DNA of 64,000 nt from Mytilisepta virgata (GCA_028015205.1 CM051521.1:66014314-66078313), one strand, 5' to 3'; positions 43,254-53,660 are shown, counted from the stretch's first letter. Program-made: numbers and translations. The notes: generated by a model from the sequence alone, not told the origin.

Positions 43254-44698
43254 AACTATAGGCTCAGTGCATGGACTGAGCCTGTATCGCTCGCCTGACA
43301 AAATGCTTCTGCAAACTTCCATTAATTCTTTGGTTGAATTTGCTTCAAAAGTTTCAGAGCGGATGATCAAAATATATTTTTCTCATAGGGTCCAAAGTTA
43401 AAAGTATTTCCCCTCTGGCGGCCATGTTTTTCTCAGATTTGAACATAATGAGCCAACTTTGTAAAGGACCTTCCACACATCATTCCAGTACAGTTTTATT
43501 CAATTTGCTATTATAGTTTTAGAGTAGATGATCAAGCATAAGCATGTATGTTAAACTATGTTCTCCTGTCAGCCATGATGTTTGTCGCATTCGAACGAAA
43601 TGAGCAATCCCTCTAAAGGACCTTCCATACATCATTCCAGAACAGTTTGGTTAAATTTGCTCAAGTAGTTTCAGAGGAGATGAACTTTAACATGTTTTCC
43701 CATAGGGTCCAATGTTAAACTATGCATGTCCTGCGCCGGTAGAAATCGGAAAAATATCAACAATCTCAGCATAACCTTCTATACATCATTCCTGTAAAGT
43801 TTGGTTAAATTTGCTCAAGTAGTTTCAGAGGAGATGAATTTTAACATGTTTTCCCATAGGGTCCAATGTTAAACTATGTCCTGCTCTGGCAGCCATGGTT
43901 TTTGGCGGATCGGAAAAATTTCGGCAGTCTTAGAAAAGGACCTTCCATACATCATTCCTGTAAAGTTTGGTTAAATTTACACAAGTAGTTTCAGAGGAGA
44001 TGAACCTTAACATGTTTTCCCCCAGGGTCCAATGTTAAACTATGTCCTGCTCTGGCAGCCATGTTTTTTGGCGGATCGGAAAAATTTTGGCAATCTTAGT
44101 AAAGGACCTTCCATACATCATTCCTGTAAAGTTTGGTTAAATTTGCTCAAGTAGTTTCAGAGGAGATGAACTTTAACATGTTTTCCCATAGGGTCCAATG
44201 TTAAACTATGTCCTGCTCTGGCAGCCATGGTTTTTGGCGGATCGGAAAAATTTCGGCAGTCTTAGTAAAGGACATTCCATATATCATTACTGTAAAGTTT
44301 GGTTAAATTTGCTCAAGTAGTTTCAGAGGAGATGAATTTTAACATGTTTTCCCATAGGGTCCAATGTTAAACTATGTCCTGCTCTGGCAGCCATGTTTTT
44401 TGGCGGATCGGAAAAATTTCGGCAGTCTTAGAAAAGGACCTTCCATACATCATTCCTGTAAAGTTTGGTTAAATTTACAGAAGTAGTTTCAGAGGAGATT
44501 AACCTTAACATGTTTTCCCATAGGGTCCAATGTTAAACTATGTCCCGCTCTGGCAGCCATGTTTTTTGGTGGATCGGAAAAAATTCGGCAGTCTTAGTAA
44601 AGGACCTTCCATACATCATTACTGTAAAGTTTGGTTAAATTTGCTCAAGTAGTTTCAGAAAATATGAACTTTAACATGTTTGGCCAGGTGAGCTAAAA
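43254..44698 (+). mobile_element. Bivalve CTCACCTG-type repeat, copy 11, with ~167-bp tandem modules
   Basis: Starts with the hairpin GGCTCAGTGCATGGACTGAG, then CC and ATCGCTCGCCTG, and ends GGCCAGGTGAGCTAAAA. At least six modules near 167 bp repeat GGACCTTCCATACATCATTC, CTCAAGTAGTTTCAGAGGAG, CATAGGGTCCAATGTTAAAC and GCAGCCATG-TTTTTGGCGGA. They are over 90% alike, so amplification is recent. Confidence 0.85.
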
Positions 44699-44754
44699 AG
44701 GGTCAAAAATGTCTTACAGGAGTGACTAAAATGTACAGAATTTGTACGATAAAC

Positions 44755-44912
44755 AGATTATCGGGTTTTCTGAGTAAATATATTGTAAGATATCAGCCGC
44801 TCGACACAATGTGAATCTTTTAGGCTCGTTCGCTGCGCTCACTCGCCAAAAATCTTACTGTGGCTCGCGGCTGATATTTTACGATATCAATATGCAGAAA
44901 ATCCGATAATCT
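44755..44912. mobile_element. 158-bp fold-back MITE-like palindrome
   Basis: Arms AGATTATCGGGTTTTCTGAG...AGATATCAGCCGC and the inverted copy GCGGCTGATATTTTACGATA...AGAAAATCCGATAATCT enclose a ~65-bp loop with GCTCGTTCGCTGCGCTCACT. Confidence 0.75.
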
Positions 44913-44934
44913 ATCCTTATTGCGTCTCCTTCTA

Positions 44935-45820
44935 GGCAATTAGAAATATATGTGGTTACGGGGTATGGAGTTAAATGGTTTATGAGATTTGAACATTGCG
45001 TATTAAAACGTGTTAAGGGATAAATATTTTTACGGAATTTTGAAATAATTAAAAATTATTGATTTGAGGGGCGAGGATGACCTCCGCTCCCCATTTAGGA
45101 TTTTATCAATCTGTTTGTCTAATCATGGGAAAAAAGAAAATATATGATTTTGGGGCAGACATTTCAATGCGTTAAGAGATTATTAAAGACTAATGATTCA
45201 AGGGGTAATTATGAGATAATTGAACATTGTTGGTTTGATGGGAGTGGTAACCCCCTGTGGAAGCGAGGTATGTGTCATTTGGTGCGTCTTACCATGAGGA
45301 ATAAGAAAATATATGGTTTAGGAATGGGGATTTTAACGGTTTATGAGATAATTGAACATTATTGATTTGATGGGAGTTGTGATAACCCCGAGGAAGCGAG
45401 GTACATGTTTGTATATGTCATTTGGTGCGACTAACCATGGGAAATAAGAAAATATATGGTTAAGGGGTGGGGATTTTAACGTTTTATGAGATAATTGAAC
45501 ATTATTGATTTGATGGGAGTGGTGATAACCCCCCGGGAAAGCGAGGTATGTGTCATTTGGTGCGTCTTACCATGGGGAATAAGAAAATATATGGTTTAGG
45601 GGTGAAGATTTTAACGGTTTATGAGATATTGAACATCATTGATTTGCTGGGAGTGGTGATAACTTCATGGGGAAGCGAGGTATGTGTCATTTGGTGCGTC
45701 TTACCATAGGGAATAAGAAAATATATGGTTTAGAGGTGGGGATTTTTACGGTTTATGAGATAACTGGACATTATTGATTTGATGGGATTGGGGATCACCC
45801 TACTGAAAGAATGAGGTACG
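44935..45820. repeat. ~140-bp tandem repeat, five to six copies
   Basis: The unit contains AAGAAAATATATGGTTTAGG, TTATGAGATAATTGAACATT, ATTGATTTGATGGGAGTGGT and GAAGCGAGGTATGTGTCATT. The last unit(s) form the outer part of the left arm of the long inverted repeat. Confidence 0.85.
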
Positions 45821-46290
45821 TCGTGTTACGGAGAATAATAAAATATATGATTTAAAGCTATGGATTTTAATTGCATATGAATTTTTTTTTAAATTATTGA
45901 CTTGAGGGGTGGGGATGACCACCCTATAGGAACAAGGTATATGCCATTTAATAGGTGTGGTCACGGTGTATAATAAAATATATGATATGAGATGGTTATT
46001 GGTTACTCTCGTAGAGTTTTTCGATGAACAAAAAATTTCCCCATAGGGTCCTATAGTAAACCCCTAGCCTCTTTGAATTCCTCTTTATACGTCTCAGTGA
46101 TCCCCATCAAAAAATGAATAGTATTAGGCACATCTAGAAACATTGATCTTTCATCATGGAAAATCTCAGAGCCGTATCTCTGACTGTTATTGAGAACGCG
46201 AACAAACAAAATCGGAGAGGAAGGAATAAATGTTCGATAGAAATCGCAAATCAAAATCTTTAAGTCTCCCACTTCGATTGGGCAATTTAA
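45633..46290. repeat. Left arm of a ~655-bp inverted repeat
   Basis: It matches the inverse of 55398-56056 along its whole length (for example GGGTCCTATAGTAAACCCCT, ACATTGATCTTTCATCATGG and TAATAAAATATATGATTTAA), with roughly 10-15% divergence judged by eye. A minus-strand frame 46344-46051 (97 codons, with FLMGITETYKEEFKEARG) is partly preserved in the other arm but not recognised. Confidence 0.85.
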
Positions 46291-46344
46291 TAACTCAAAA
46301 CTGAAATTTCTAATCCTCTGCAGAAGCATTCTCGTAAAATCCAT

Positions 46345-47904
46345 AAGCCCAGAGATCCAACTGATTGTAACAATTATAGATATATAAGCATCTGTAGTTC
46401 TCTTGGAAAATTATTCACAAGAATGTTTCAAACAAGACTAAATGACTTTCTCGAAAGTAATCGCTGCTGAGTTTAAATCGGACAGGCTTTAGATCAGAAC
46501 ACAGAACTACAGATAATGTCTTTATGAAAACACTTATTAATAAATATACCAGCAAAACTTGTGGTAAACTTTTTGCTTGCTTTAAAGATTTCAAGAAGCT
46601 TTTGACAGCATTTGGAGACAGGCTTTACTTTTCAAAATACTACACAAAGGCATTGGTGGTAAATTCTACTCCATTATTAAAAATATGTATTGTAACACAA
46701 AATATTCTTGTAAAGAATCTACCATATATACTGAAGCATTTATAGCAAACACAGGAGTAAAGCGGGGGGACAACTTTTTAACGTCTTTATAGGCGACATA
46801 GAGTCATACTTTGATAAACTCAACTCGGATCCTGTTCTTTTACATAACCTAACAATTAACCATTTGCTTTATTCTGATGATTTGGTTTTAATATCAAAAT
46901 CTGCCACAGGCCTCCAATGCTGTCTAGATGCTGTTCAAACATATTGCAATGATTGTGATTGGAACTGAACCCAATCAAAACCAAAATAATGGTATTTTAA
47001 AAAAAGTAATTGATCCAAATACCATGGATTTTTATTTTGGCCATAACAGAATTGTGAATGAATACAAATATCTTTTAATTTTATTCAAGAATAATGGCTT
47101 ATTGAAAAAATACTGGTGAAAATTTGACAAATAGACCACGAAAAGCGTTTTACTCTCTTAAATCAAAACTCCCACACTGTGATAACTTTTCACCAAACAC
47201 ATGGCTCAAACTATATGAAAGTACCATCTTACCAATTTTTATATATGGTTCTGAAGTGTGGATGACTGACTTCAGCATGAATATAGAGAATTTAGAGAGG
47301 GTTCAAATTATGATACTTAAAATATATTAGGGGTCCATGGGAAAGCTTCCAACATTGCTGTTCATACAGAATTAGGTGTTTACTCTGTATGTTTTAAATC
47401 TTATTCATTGATGTTTAAACATTATATAAGACTCTGCAAGATGGAATGTAAAACCGAAATGTAAGAATTCTTTACTAAGATCAGCATTCATTGAAGATAA
47501 ATCGTTTAAAAAATCTATTATTACACTTCAAAAGAAGTTCAACTTGCCAACGCTAGAAATATATGAAACTCCATTTATGACAGATATTAAAGAATATACA
47601 GAAATAAATTAACAAACTGTTTAAAGAAGATTGAACTAAACAAAACTGGTAAACTATATTTTTATAGTACAATTTTTTGGGAAATTTTAACTCCAAAAGT
47701 ACCTTGAATTTCCTTTAGCAAAAGGATCAGTGCTCATTCCCTCGCAATAGAAACAGGTCGCTACAATAACACTACTAAAAAACAAAGTCTTTGCAAGCAC
47801 AGTCCAACATCTGTGGAAAATGAATCTCATTTCATATTATATTGTTCTAAGTTTGGCAACTTGCGACTTATTATCGATTATACATGTTATAAAGAAATAA
47901 CCTC
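46345..47904 (+). pseudogene. Non-LTR retrotransposon RT fragment (degenerate), 5' part
   Basis: Reads SSLGKLFTRMFQTRLNDFLE, then after many shifts LFNVFIGDIES, LLYSDDLVLIS (the catalytic A/SDD box), PRKAFYSLKSKLP, YESTILPIFIYGSEVW, and finally a Cys/His region with HSLAIETGRYNN and ESHFILYCSKFGN. The order is RT palm, thumb, then the C-terminal zinc-knuckle-like motif of LINE ORF2. Multiple stops and shifts are present. The frame stops abruptly at about 47904, at the border of the Crypton-bearing unit, and seems to resume at 53389. Confidence 0.8.
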
Positions 47905-47990
47905 GAACTTTAAAATGTGAAAATTTAACTATCGAGATTTGAGAAATTATCGTAATAAACGGGAAACAATGTTAGAGACTATATTTCTCT
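47905..47990 (+). repeat. Fold-back arm (single)
   Basis: CCTCGAACTTTAAAATGTGA to AACAATGTTAGAGACTATAT. It is over 95% identical to the arm at 53306-53388 and inverted relative to 53218-53301. Confidence 0.85.
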
Positions 47991-48071
47991 AATTCTTGTT
48001 CAATTTTCACACTTCTCAACCCGTGTGAGAAAAAATCGATAATCAACGTGTGGATCGCTTTGTTCTCAGTC

Positions 48072-48212
48072 GCTGATTGGTCAATTACGTAATTGCCGGA
48101 ACTACTTTTTCTATTTTCGTAAGTCTTTGGAATTTTCGATGCTCATCTTAGCAACGTTTAAAAAATGTAAACAAATCGCGATCGCGTCGTCTGCTTTATG
48201 AAATATTAAAAA
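48072..48212 (+). promoter_or_regulatory. Putative promoter and 5' UTR of the Crypton-type gene
   Basis: Contains CTGATTGGTCAAT (inverted CCAAT box) at about 48072-48084, and a GC-rich stretch TCGCGATCGCGTCGTCTGC just before the ATG, unusual in this AT-rich window. No TATA box is obvious. Position and composition only. Confidence 0.35.
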
Positions 48213-49473
48213 ATGTCAGATATCCTTGAAGAGCCGGTTCTGGGGCAAAAAATACACCTTGCTGGAGGTGGATGTGGTGTAATTAAGTCAAAAATTATGA
48301 ACTTCGCAGTTCCACTATGGGAAATAACATTGGAAAACGGGAAAACTGTCACTGAGGCCCGATACAGATTTGATTTAGTGCCAAGCTTAAACCCCCCACA
48401 ATCTGTCCAAATTCAACCTTCTCCACAATCTGCCAATGAACATATATCGATTTCTGATGATGATGATAATGATCTGGCAATTCTATACGACTGTGTCATG
48501 TCACAAAAAAGTGAAACTGAAGTTGTCTCTCTGATCCAGGACCCCCCTGCTGAAGTTATTCAAAAAATCATTAATACAAGTTCAGAGCAAAAATCAAGCA
48601 AAAGGCAGTTTCTCCCAGTCACAGAGGAAAGCGTTGATTCATTTGTTATTGAGCAGGAAAATAAGGGCACTGCCAGAAAGACATTATCAGATATGAGAAC
48701 ACTGACACAGTTCTTTGAAACAAAACAAGAACAAAGAAATATTTATAAAATCCCCCCAAATGAGTTATCTGCCTTGTTATCACAATTTTTTGTAAGTGTC
48801 AGGAAGGCTGATGGTGAGGACTATGAGCCCTCCTCCTTGCGCGGCATGATGTGCAGTTTTGACAGAGTTCTGAGACGTCATAACTATGGCCTCCAAATAT
48901 CTAAGGACAGCGAATTTGGTAAAGTTAGGGATGTCTTATCCGCAAAACAAACTCAGCTTAAAAAGGATGGCAAGGGCAACACACCAAACCAATCTGAACC
49001 ACTGTTGGATAGTGATATAAATAGAATGTATGAGAATGGGCAACTTGGTTTGAACAACCCAACAGCTCTTTTACATACCATTTGGTTTTTTAACACCATT
49101 TTTTTTGGCATGAGAGGAGTAACGGAACATTACGACATGAAATGGGGGGACATAAAATTGTGTACTGACAACAACAACCTGAAATATCTGGAAATGAATG
49201 AGCGCAATACCAAAACACGCACAGGAAGGAACCCAAGGGACAAACGGTCGATCCCACAAAGAGCCTTTGAAAATATTGAACAACCAGAAAAGTGTCCAGT
49301 TCAGGCTTATATTCTGTATAAATCAAAATGACCAATCAATTTCTCAAAACCAGATGATCCATTTTATATTCAGGAGAACACAAATCTACAAAAATCTCCA
49401 AAATGGTTCAAATCACAAAGAGTTGGAATAAACAAGCTAGGAGCATTTATGAAAATGATGGCTTTTGGAGCAG
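48213..49473 (+). CDS. Crypton-type (DUF3504) tyrosine recombinase, exon 1
   Basis: ATG at 48213. Residues 1-50 form a small unrecognised domain (GQKIHLAGGGCGVIKSKIM). Residues 85-95 are acidic (ISDDDDND). Residues ~130-260 are the SAM-like DNA-binding part, with FVIEQENKGTARKTLSDMRT and the DUF3504-typical PSSLRGMMCSFDR. The catalytic part begins with FFGMRGVTEHYDMKWGDI, giving the first catalytic Arg. TGA at 49329-49331 (codon 373) stops the frame; beyond it the frame stays open and homologous-looking (FYIQENTNLQKSPKWFKSQR) to a donor GCAG|GTGATT after 49473. The codon before the conserved Pro is usually Arg in this family, so TGA may be a CGA-to-TGA change. Proteins of this family insert Crypton DNA, or are domesticated (KIAA1958, ZMYM, QRICH1 types). 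Confidence 0.8.
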
Positions 49474-49527
49474 GTGATTTCTTCATATGCTATAATATAA
49501 TTAAATGTTTACCCTCTCTTTCAGTCG

Positions 49528-49806
49528 GGGCCTGGGTGGCCGAGAGGTCTAGGTAGTTGGTCGCATCTACCTTATAGATCACTGTAGCCTATCACCAATA
49601 CGGTGCGAGTTCCATCCCCGCTTTGGGCAATTACAAAAAAGGGTGCACTTGACTCACATCCGCATGTGATAAAGTTAACCAGTTGCTTACCCAAGGTCGG
49701 TAGTTTTCTCCGGCTTCCTCCACCACTAAAACTAGTCGCCACGATATAACTGAAAAATTGTTGAAAGTGGCGTAAAAACCCTAATCAATCAATCAATCAA
49801 TCAATC
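49528..49806 (+). repeat. tRNA-derived SINE in intron 1 of the Crypton-type gene
   Basis: The head GGGTGGCCGAGAGGTCTAGG (A box) and GGTGCGAGTTCCATCCCCG (B box) resembles a tRNA-Leu/Ser type. A central domain with TTTTCTCCGGCTTCCTCCAC and a 3' tail ending in five AATC units follow. The central text is of the kind shared by molluscan SINEs. It lies 55 bp inside the intron. Confidence 0.85.
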
Positions 49807-50233
49807 TCTTTCAGTCTTTGTGTAATATGCACATTTTGTAAATTTATTTTTTTTAGTGATGCTCAGACCAAAATATTTGGAAATCCAACAGTGGTGTACT
49901 GAAGAAAAAATACACACACACACGATGATAAAGACAACAGAAATACATGAAATATGCAAACAAACAACGCTGAAAAATATTCAAAATAGTATAACTAAAT
50001 CCTGCTAGCAATATAATAATCAGAAAAGAATTATATAGATGATCAAGATGCAATGTCTATTTTCAAATTAAAATTAATCTGTTACAATTATACAATAAAC
50101 ATACACTGTCAGAAAATTGCACATATTGTTTTTATCCCGCAATGATCATGATGATAAAATGAATCATTTATTGAGAAAAAACAATGAAAATGGAAGATTT
50201 GTATCCAATTTAAAAAGGTGATTTTTTTTGTAC

Positions 50234-50392
50234 GTATTATCTTACATTTATGAGTTATTATCTCATAATTATGAGTTACTCTCATAAATATGAGTTAATA
50301 TCTCATAAATTAAAATATGAGTTACTATCTCATAATTATGAGATAACTTATAATAACGAGATAACAACTCATAATTATGAGATAATTTTATT
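50234..50392. repeat. Array of CTCATAATTATGAG palindromes
   Basis: Six to seven palindromic or near-palindromic units (TTATGAGTTATTATCTCATA, CTCATAATTATGAGTTACT, CTCATAATTATGAGATAA) at ~20-25 bp spacing, inside intron 1. Structurally similar to the CGCG arrays but without CpG. Confidence 0.8.
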
Positions 50393-50641
50393 TTCAATTC
50401 TGGCAGCAATATGCTTCCGTAATTAACCTTTTAAAATGAGGAAAAAAACATTGCCAACTGAAAAAGGAGAATTTAACAGCACCACTACATTTAGTTGAAA
50501 TTTACATTCAAGAATGTGAGATCAAATTAAAATTAAATTTATTGAATACATACCTTTTAAAATGTTGCCACATACATTTGTATCCCTTTAATTATCACAT
50601 ACATGTGTAAAATGTATTTGGTTTATAATGCTGTCTTGTAG

Positions 50642-50784
50642 AGTTGAATCCAGATGATGAGGAGGAGAACGACAGCATAGATGGTAAACCTTCCACTAAA
50701 CGTAGACTAACAAATCATTCAGCCCGCAGATTTATGTTACAAAAACTAGATGACAAAGGTGTAGAGCACAATCACATTAAACAG
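50642..50784 (+). CDS. Crypton-type (DUF3504) tyrosine recombinase, exon 2
   Basis: Acceptor TCTTGTAG before 50642 and donor AACAG|GTTACT after 50784. The 143 nt complete the Glu codon left by exon 1 and read LNPDDEEENDS, then LTNHSARRFMLQKL, ending HIKQ. NHSAR carries the H-x-x-R catalytic pair, intact here, unlike the DIRS copy at 36 kb. The phase (1 + 143 = 48 codons) fits both neighbours. The acidic insert before the H-x-x-R helix is unconserved. No stops. Confidence 0.8.
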
Positions 50785-51179
50785 GTTACTATGATTTTCT
50801 CTTCATACCTCTACGTCAATACATCTGTTTGAAGTTTACATGTATTGGCAATATTCAAAATCATGGTGTCACACTTACATTTGTCACTATTAATCCAATG
50901 AATCGAAGCTGCATGTAGATGTATGCCTATTGACAATTTGGTGTTAAATAATTAAACTCTTCAGTAGTAAATAAAGGCTCTCAAGAAACACATCACTAGT
51001 ATTGGTGATTTTTTTTACACACACAACACTAAATGACATGGCAGTTGAAAACCTTGAGGTAAAACCATGTAATGACGATGACGGAATCTTTTCTTCAGAA
51101 ATGTACGGTCTGAAATGGAAAAGAAAAAATTATAAGAAATAGAACAACAATTAATCAATTGTGTATGGACCACACATAC

Positions 51180-51310
51180 AGGGTTCTCAAAACCTACCGG
51201 CGACCGGCGATTTCGCCGTCTACTTCACTGCATCGCCAGCAGAAATTTGAAATTTTTTGGTTGAATATATCACAGATTTGCCGCCTACTTCAAATCTTTT
51301 TGAGAACCCT
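51180..51310. mobile_element. 131-bp MITE with AGGGTTCTCAAAA ends (intron 2)
   Basis: AGGGTTCTCAAAA at the left is inverted as TTTTTGAGAACCCT at the right. CACATA occurs just outside both ends, a possible part of an 8-bp duplication. The interior is GC-richer (CTACCGGCGACCGGCGATTT). It may be an hAT-derived MITE. Confidence 0.7.
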
Positions 51311-51407
51311 GCACATATCACAAAAAAACATGCTATGGTTCCGCAGGTTGCATTTTACATGATAAAATGTATGATTTTTTTTTAAACCTAGGAGTACTGT
51401 CAAGAAA

Positions 51408-51985
51408 ATACTGGTCCGGGGACCAATTATCGCCAGTTTTTTTGGTAATATTTCTTGCAAATTTTTCCCAATAATGGAATAATTTTGCATTAATTAAGGT
51501 TACCTTAAGATTTAGTGAAAATCATGTTTTCGATTTCCCAGCCTATCTCTTACAACAAATTTTCTGCCTTCAAAAATGGTAAATTTTTACCTCTGTTTTT
51601 CGTACCTTGAGAACCAATTATTGCAACCTTTTTTTACACCCCTGTTTATAATATAAGGAAGAAAAATTTCAATGTTTTTTTGGGGTTTAACAGTAAAAGT
51701 GACAACTGGATTAGAATTTCCAACAAATTACAAAAAATGGCTACAATTTTGGCCAATTCGGAATCTGAAAATGGCGGGAATTTTGGCCAAAATAGTTGCA
51801 GTTTTTATATGTCGATATAATTTTGATCGAAAATGAAAACGCAAACTATTTTTCATAAAAACCCTCCCTTCAGTGTTCATTTTAAACAAAATAAATAATA
51901 AGTTTAACCAATTTTGATTTTACCAGTCATACGGCACATGTTGGCAGTAATTGGTACTCGGCGATAATTGGTCCCTGACCAGTAT
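51408..51985. mobile_element. 578-bp TA-flanked MITE with CTGGTC-GGGACCAATTATCGCC ends (intron 2)
   Basis: TACTGGTCCGGGGACCAATT...ATCGCC at the left matches the inverted GGCGATAATTGGTCCCTGAC, then CAGTA, at the right. TA on both sides fits a Tc1/mariner-type MITE. Interior copies of GAACCAATTATTGC and GAATTTTGGCC are also present. Confidence 0.65.
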
Positions 51986-52330
51986 GTGAAATTCTGAGCA
52001 AAACTTTTATGAGGGTGGTAATGGCGTTTACCGTCAAGCGTCAAATGGCCTTTTTCTGCTAACGTTAGCGTCATTTTGATCAAAATTTTAGCGTGGATCG
52101 TCATAGATTTCTTATCGTGATTGTCAAATAGCCACAAACTTTATCGTTAGCGTTATTTTTGTACAATTTTATCGTAAATCGTCGAAGTCTGGGTGCTGTC
52201 ATAAGTAGTTATGTAATTTACCGTCATGTACTTTAATTTAGCGTTAAAGTCGTTTTACTAGAAATTTTACTGTGACTCGTCATGACTGTACCCGCATTAT
52301 GACCCTCTTTTATAGGCTTAGCCCTTTTCA
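51986..52330. repeat. Tandem-like CGTCA/TTTACCGTCA text
   Basis: Degenerate repeats of GGCGTTTACCGTCAAGCGTC, AAAATTTTAGCGTGGATCGT, TTTTATCGTAAATCGTCGAA and ATTTTACTGTGACTCGTCAT at ~60-70 bp spacing. The class is unknown. Confidence 0.5.
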
Positions 52331-52470
52331 TGCGAAAATAATGAAATACATGTACAAATGCGGCAATTGTCCCTTTTAGCTTTTTTTGTAAAAAATCATC
52401 AGTTTTATTTGTGCGTTAATTTGTAAATTCATTTTATGGCTATCTTTTAATCTTTTTTGTTATTTTGTAG

Positions 52471-52875
52471 ATCAGTGGACATAAGAACATTCAAAGTGTG
52501 GCAAATTATTCTAAACTGAATTCGAAGAAACACAAAGAAATCACCGCTACTTTGTTAAACACTGATGATAATGATGAACCTCTGGATGTACCCGTTCCAT
52601 TGCCACCTCTAGCAGAATACAGAATACCTCAAGCGCACTCTGTACCATTGCCAAATAGACAACTTCAAACACACTCTCAAACTCAAGCACACACGATGCA
52701 GATCACTCGTACGAAAACAGAAATGTGTCAAAGATCCGTCTCCCGCGAAAGTGGGTCATTTTTATTTGGCGGTCCAATCTATGGAGGGACATTTAATGTG
52801 ACAATTAACAAAAATTTACATGTGAAAAGGAGACGTACGATGGTGATTGACAGTGATTCTGAATCCGACGACTGA
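52471..52875 (+). CDS. Crypton-type (DUF3504) tyrosine recombinase, exon 3 (last)
   Basis: Acceptor TATTTTGTAG before 52471. The exon opens with ISGHKNIQSVANYSKL, the final catalytic block: His of G-H-K and the nucleophile Tyr of N-Y-S-K. The rest is a Pro/Gln/His-rich linker, then a GGTFNVTIN-type segment seen at the end of related DUF3504 proteins, then KRRRTMVIDSDSESDD, a basic nuclear-localisation-like cluster followed by an acidic Ser tail. TGA stop at 52873-52875. With exons 1-2 the model is 602 codons with one internal TGA. Arg, H-x-x-R, His and Tyr are all present. Confidence 0.82.
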   Translation: MSGHKNIQSVANYSKLNSKKHKEITATLLNTDDNDEPLDVPVPLPPLAEYRIPQAHSVPLPNRQLQTHSQTQAHTMQITRTKTEMCQRSVSRESGSFLFGGPIYGGTFNVTINKNLHVKRRRTMVIDSDSESDD

Positions 52876-53055
52876 GTACAATTTCGCTGACATGTTGTTC
52901 CTTCGACTTTGACAACTTCATTCATACGACCGGATAACAACCGGATACGCATATCTATCGGTGCGCGACAAATGTCTTTACATAAACATACTTTTGTTTG
53001 ACATTCAAAGGAAATTCATGTTTTCTTGTGACATATGTTTACAATGTTAATCAAA

Positions 53056-53062
53056 ATATTAA
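53056..53062 (+). terminator. Possible poly(A) signal (ATTAAA-like)
   Basis: ATATTAAATAATT about 185 bp after the stop contains the common variant ATTAAA. Weak on its own. Confidence 0.25.
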
Positions 53063-53217
53063 ATAATTACTTGAGTGTGTTGCATAAATGAGCCCTTAGA
53101 TCATCGGCGTAGTAATTTCGTTATGAAATCCATGTCAATTACAACAAGATGGAGGCACATTTGGGAAAAGGGCACCTTGGGGATCACTTGCAAATATTTT
53201 TTAGTGGTTCATTAGAG

Positions 53218-53388
53218 AAACAATCTCTAACATTGTTTCCCGATTATTACGATAATTTCTCAAATCTCGATAGTTAAATTTTCACATTTTAAAGTTCTCG
53301 GTAAACCTCGAACTTTAAAATGTGAAAATTTAACTATCTCGATTTGAGAAATTATCGTAATAAACGGGAAACAATGTTAGAGACTATA
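53218..53388. mobile_element. 171-bp fold-back palindrome
   Basis: CTCTAACATTGTTTCCCG...ACATTTTAAAGTTC and the inverted GAACTTTAAAATGTGAAAAT...GTTAGAG pair over about 80 bp with few mismatches around a tiny centre (TCGGTAAACC). One arm recurs alone at 47905-47990. Confidence 0.9.
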
Positions 53389-53660
53389 TATTTTCCACTT
53401 CAAGGGCTGATGCGGATCTGATTAAGGACATTCTAAATCCAAGTAATATCAATAACGTTAAACTCATCTGCAGATTCTTAAAAGAAGCAAATGTTTTCGC
53501 AATGAAGATATATAAATATAGCTTAATAATTTTTATTTTCATATATATGTTTTGTACAAATTTATACAGTGAAGTTTGGTACATTTATATGGATGAATAT
53601 AGACCATATTATAATGCAACTATTAGAGCTAGCAAAAGTAAAGTGAATAATTAAGTTTCA
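53389..53660 (+). pseudogene. LINE ORF2 C-terminus, continuation after the insertion
   Basis: Reads FSTSRADADLIKDILNPSN, then VKLICRFLKEA and a stop. This is the usual short C-terminal helix pair after the zinc-knuckle region in these LINEs, and fits the fragment that breaks at 47904. If so, the 47905-53388 unit inserted into an existing LINE. Confidence 0.6.

Larger units (their letters stand above)
47905..53388. mobile_element. 5.5-kb insertion in the LINE carrying a Crypton-type gene, with fold-back arms
   Basis: The left border is an 80-85 bp arm CCTCGAACTTTAAAATGTGA...AACAATGTTAGAGAC. At the right the same arm appears inverted (53218-53301) and then direct (53306-53388). The LINE text stops at the first and resumes after the last, so the unit behaves as one insertion, or as two stepwise insertions. 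The interior holds the recombinase gene and, in its introns, a SINE and two MITEs. True Cryptons lack inverted repeats, so the arms may be a separate fold-back family. Confidence 0.5.

Noticed and set aside
46051..46344. 97-codon minus-strand gene in the inverted-repeat arm
   Set aside because: The frame is partly kept in the other arm but broken there, and I recognise no domain; more likely repeat-derived than a host gene.
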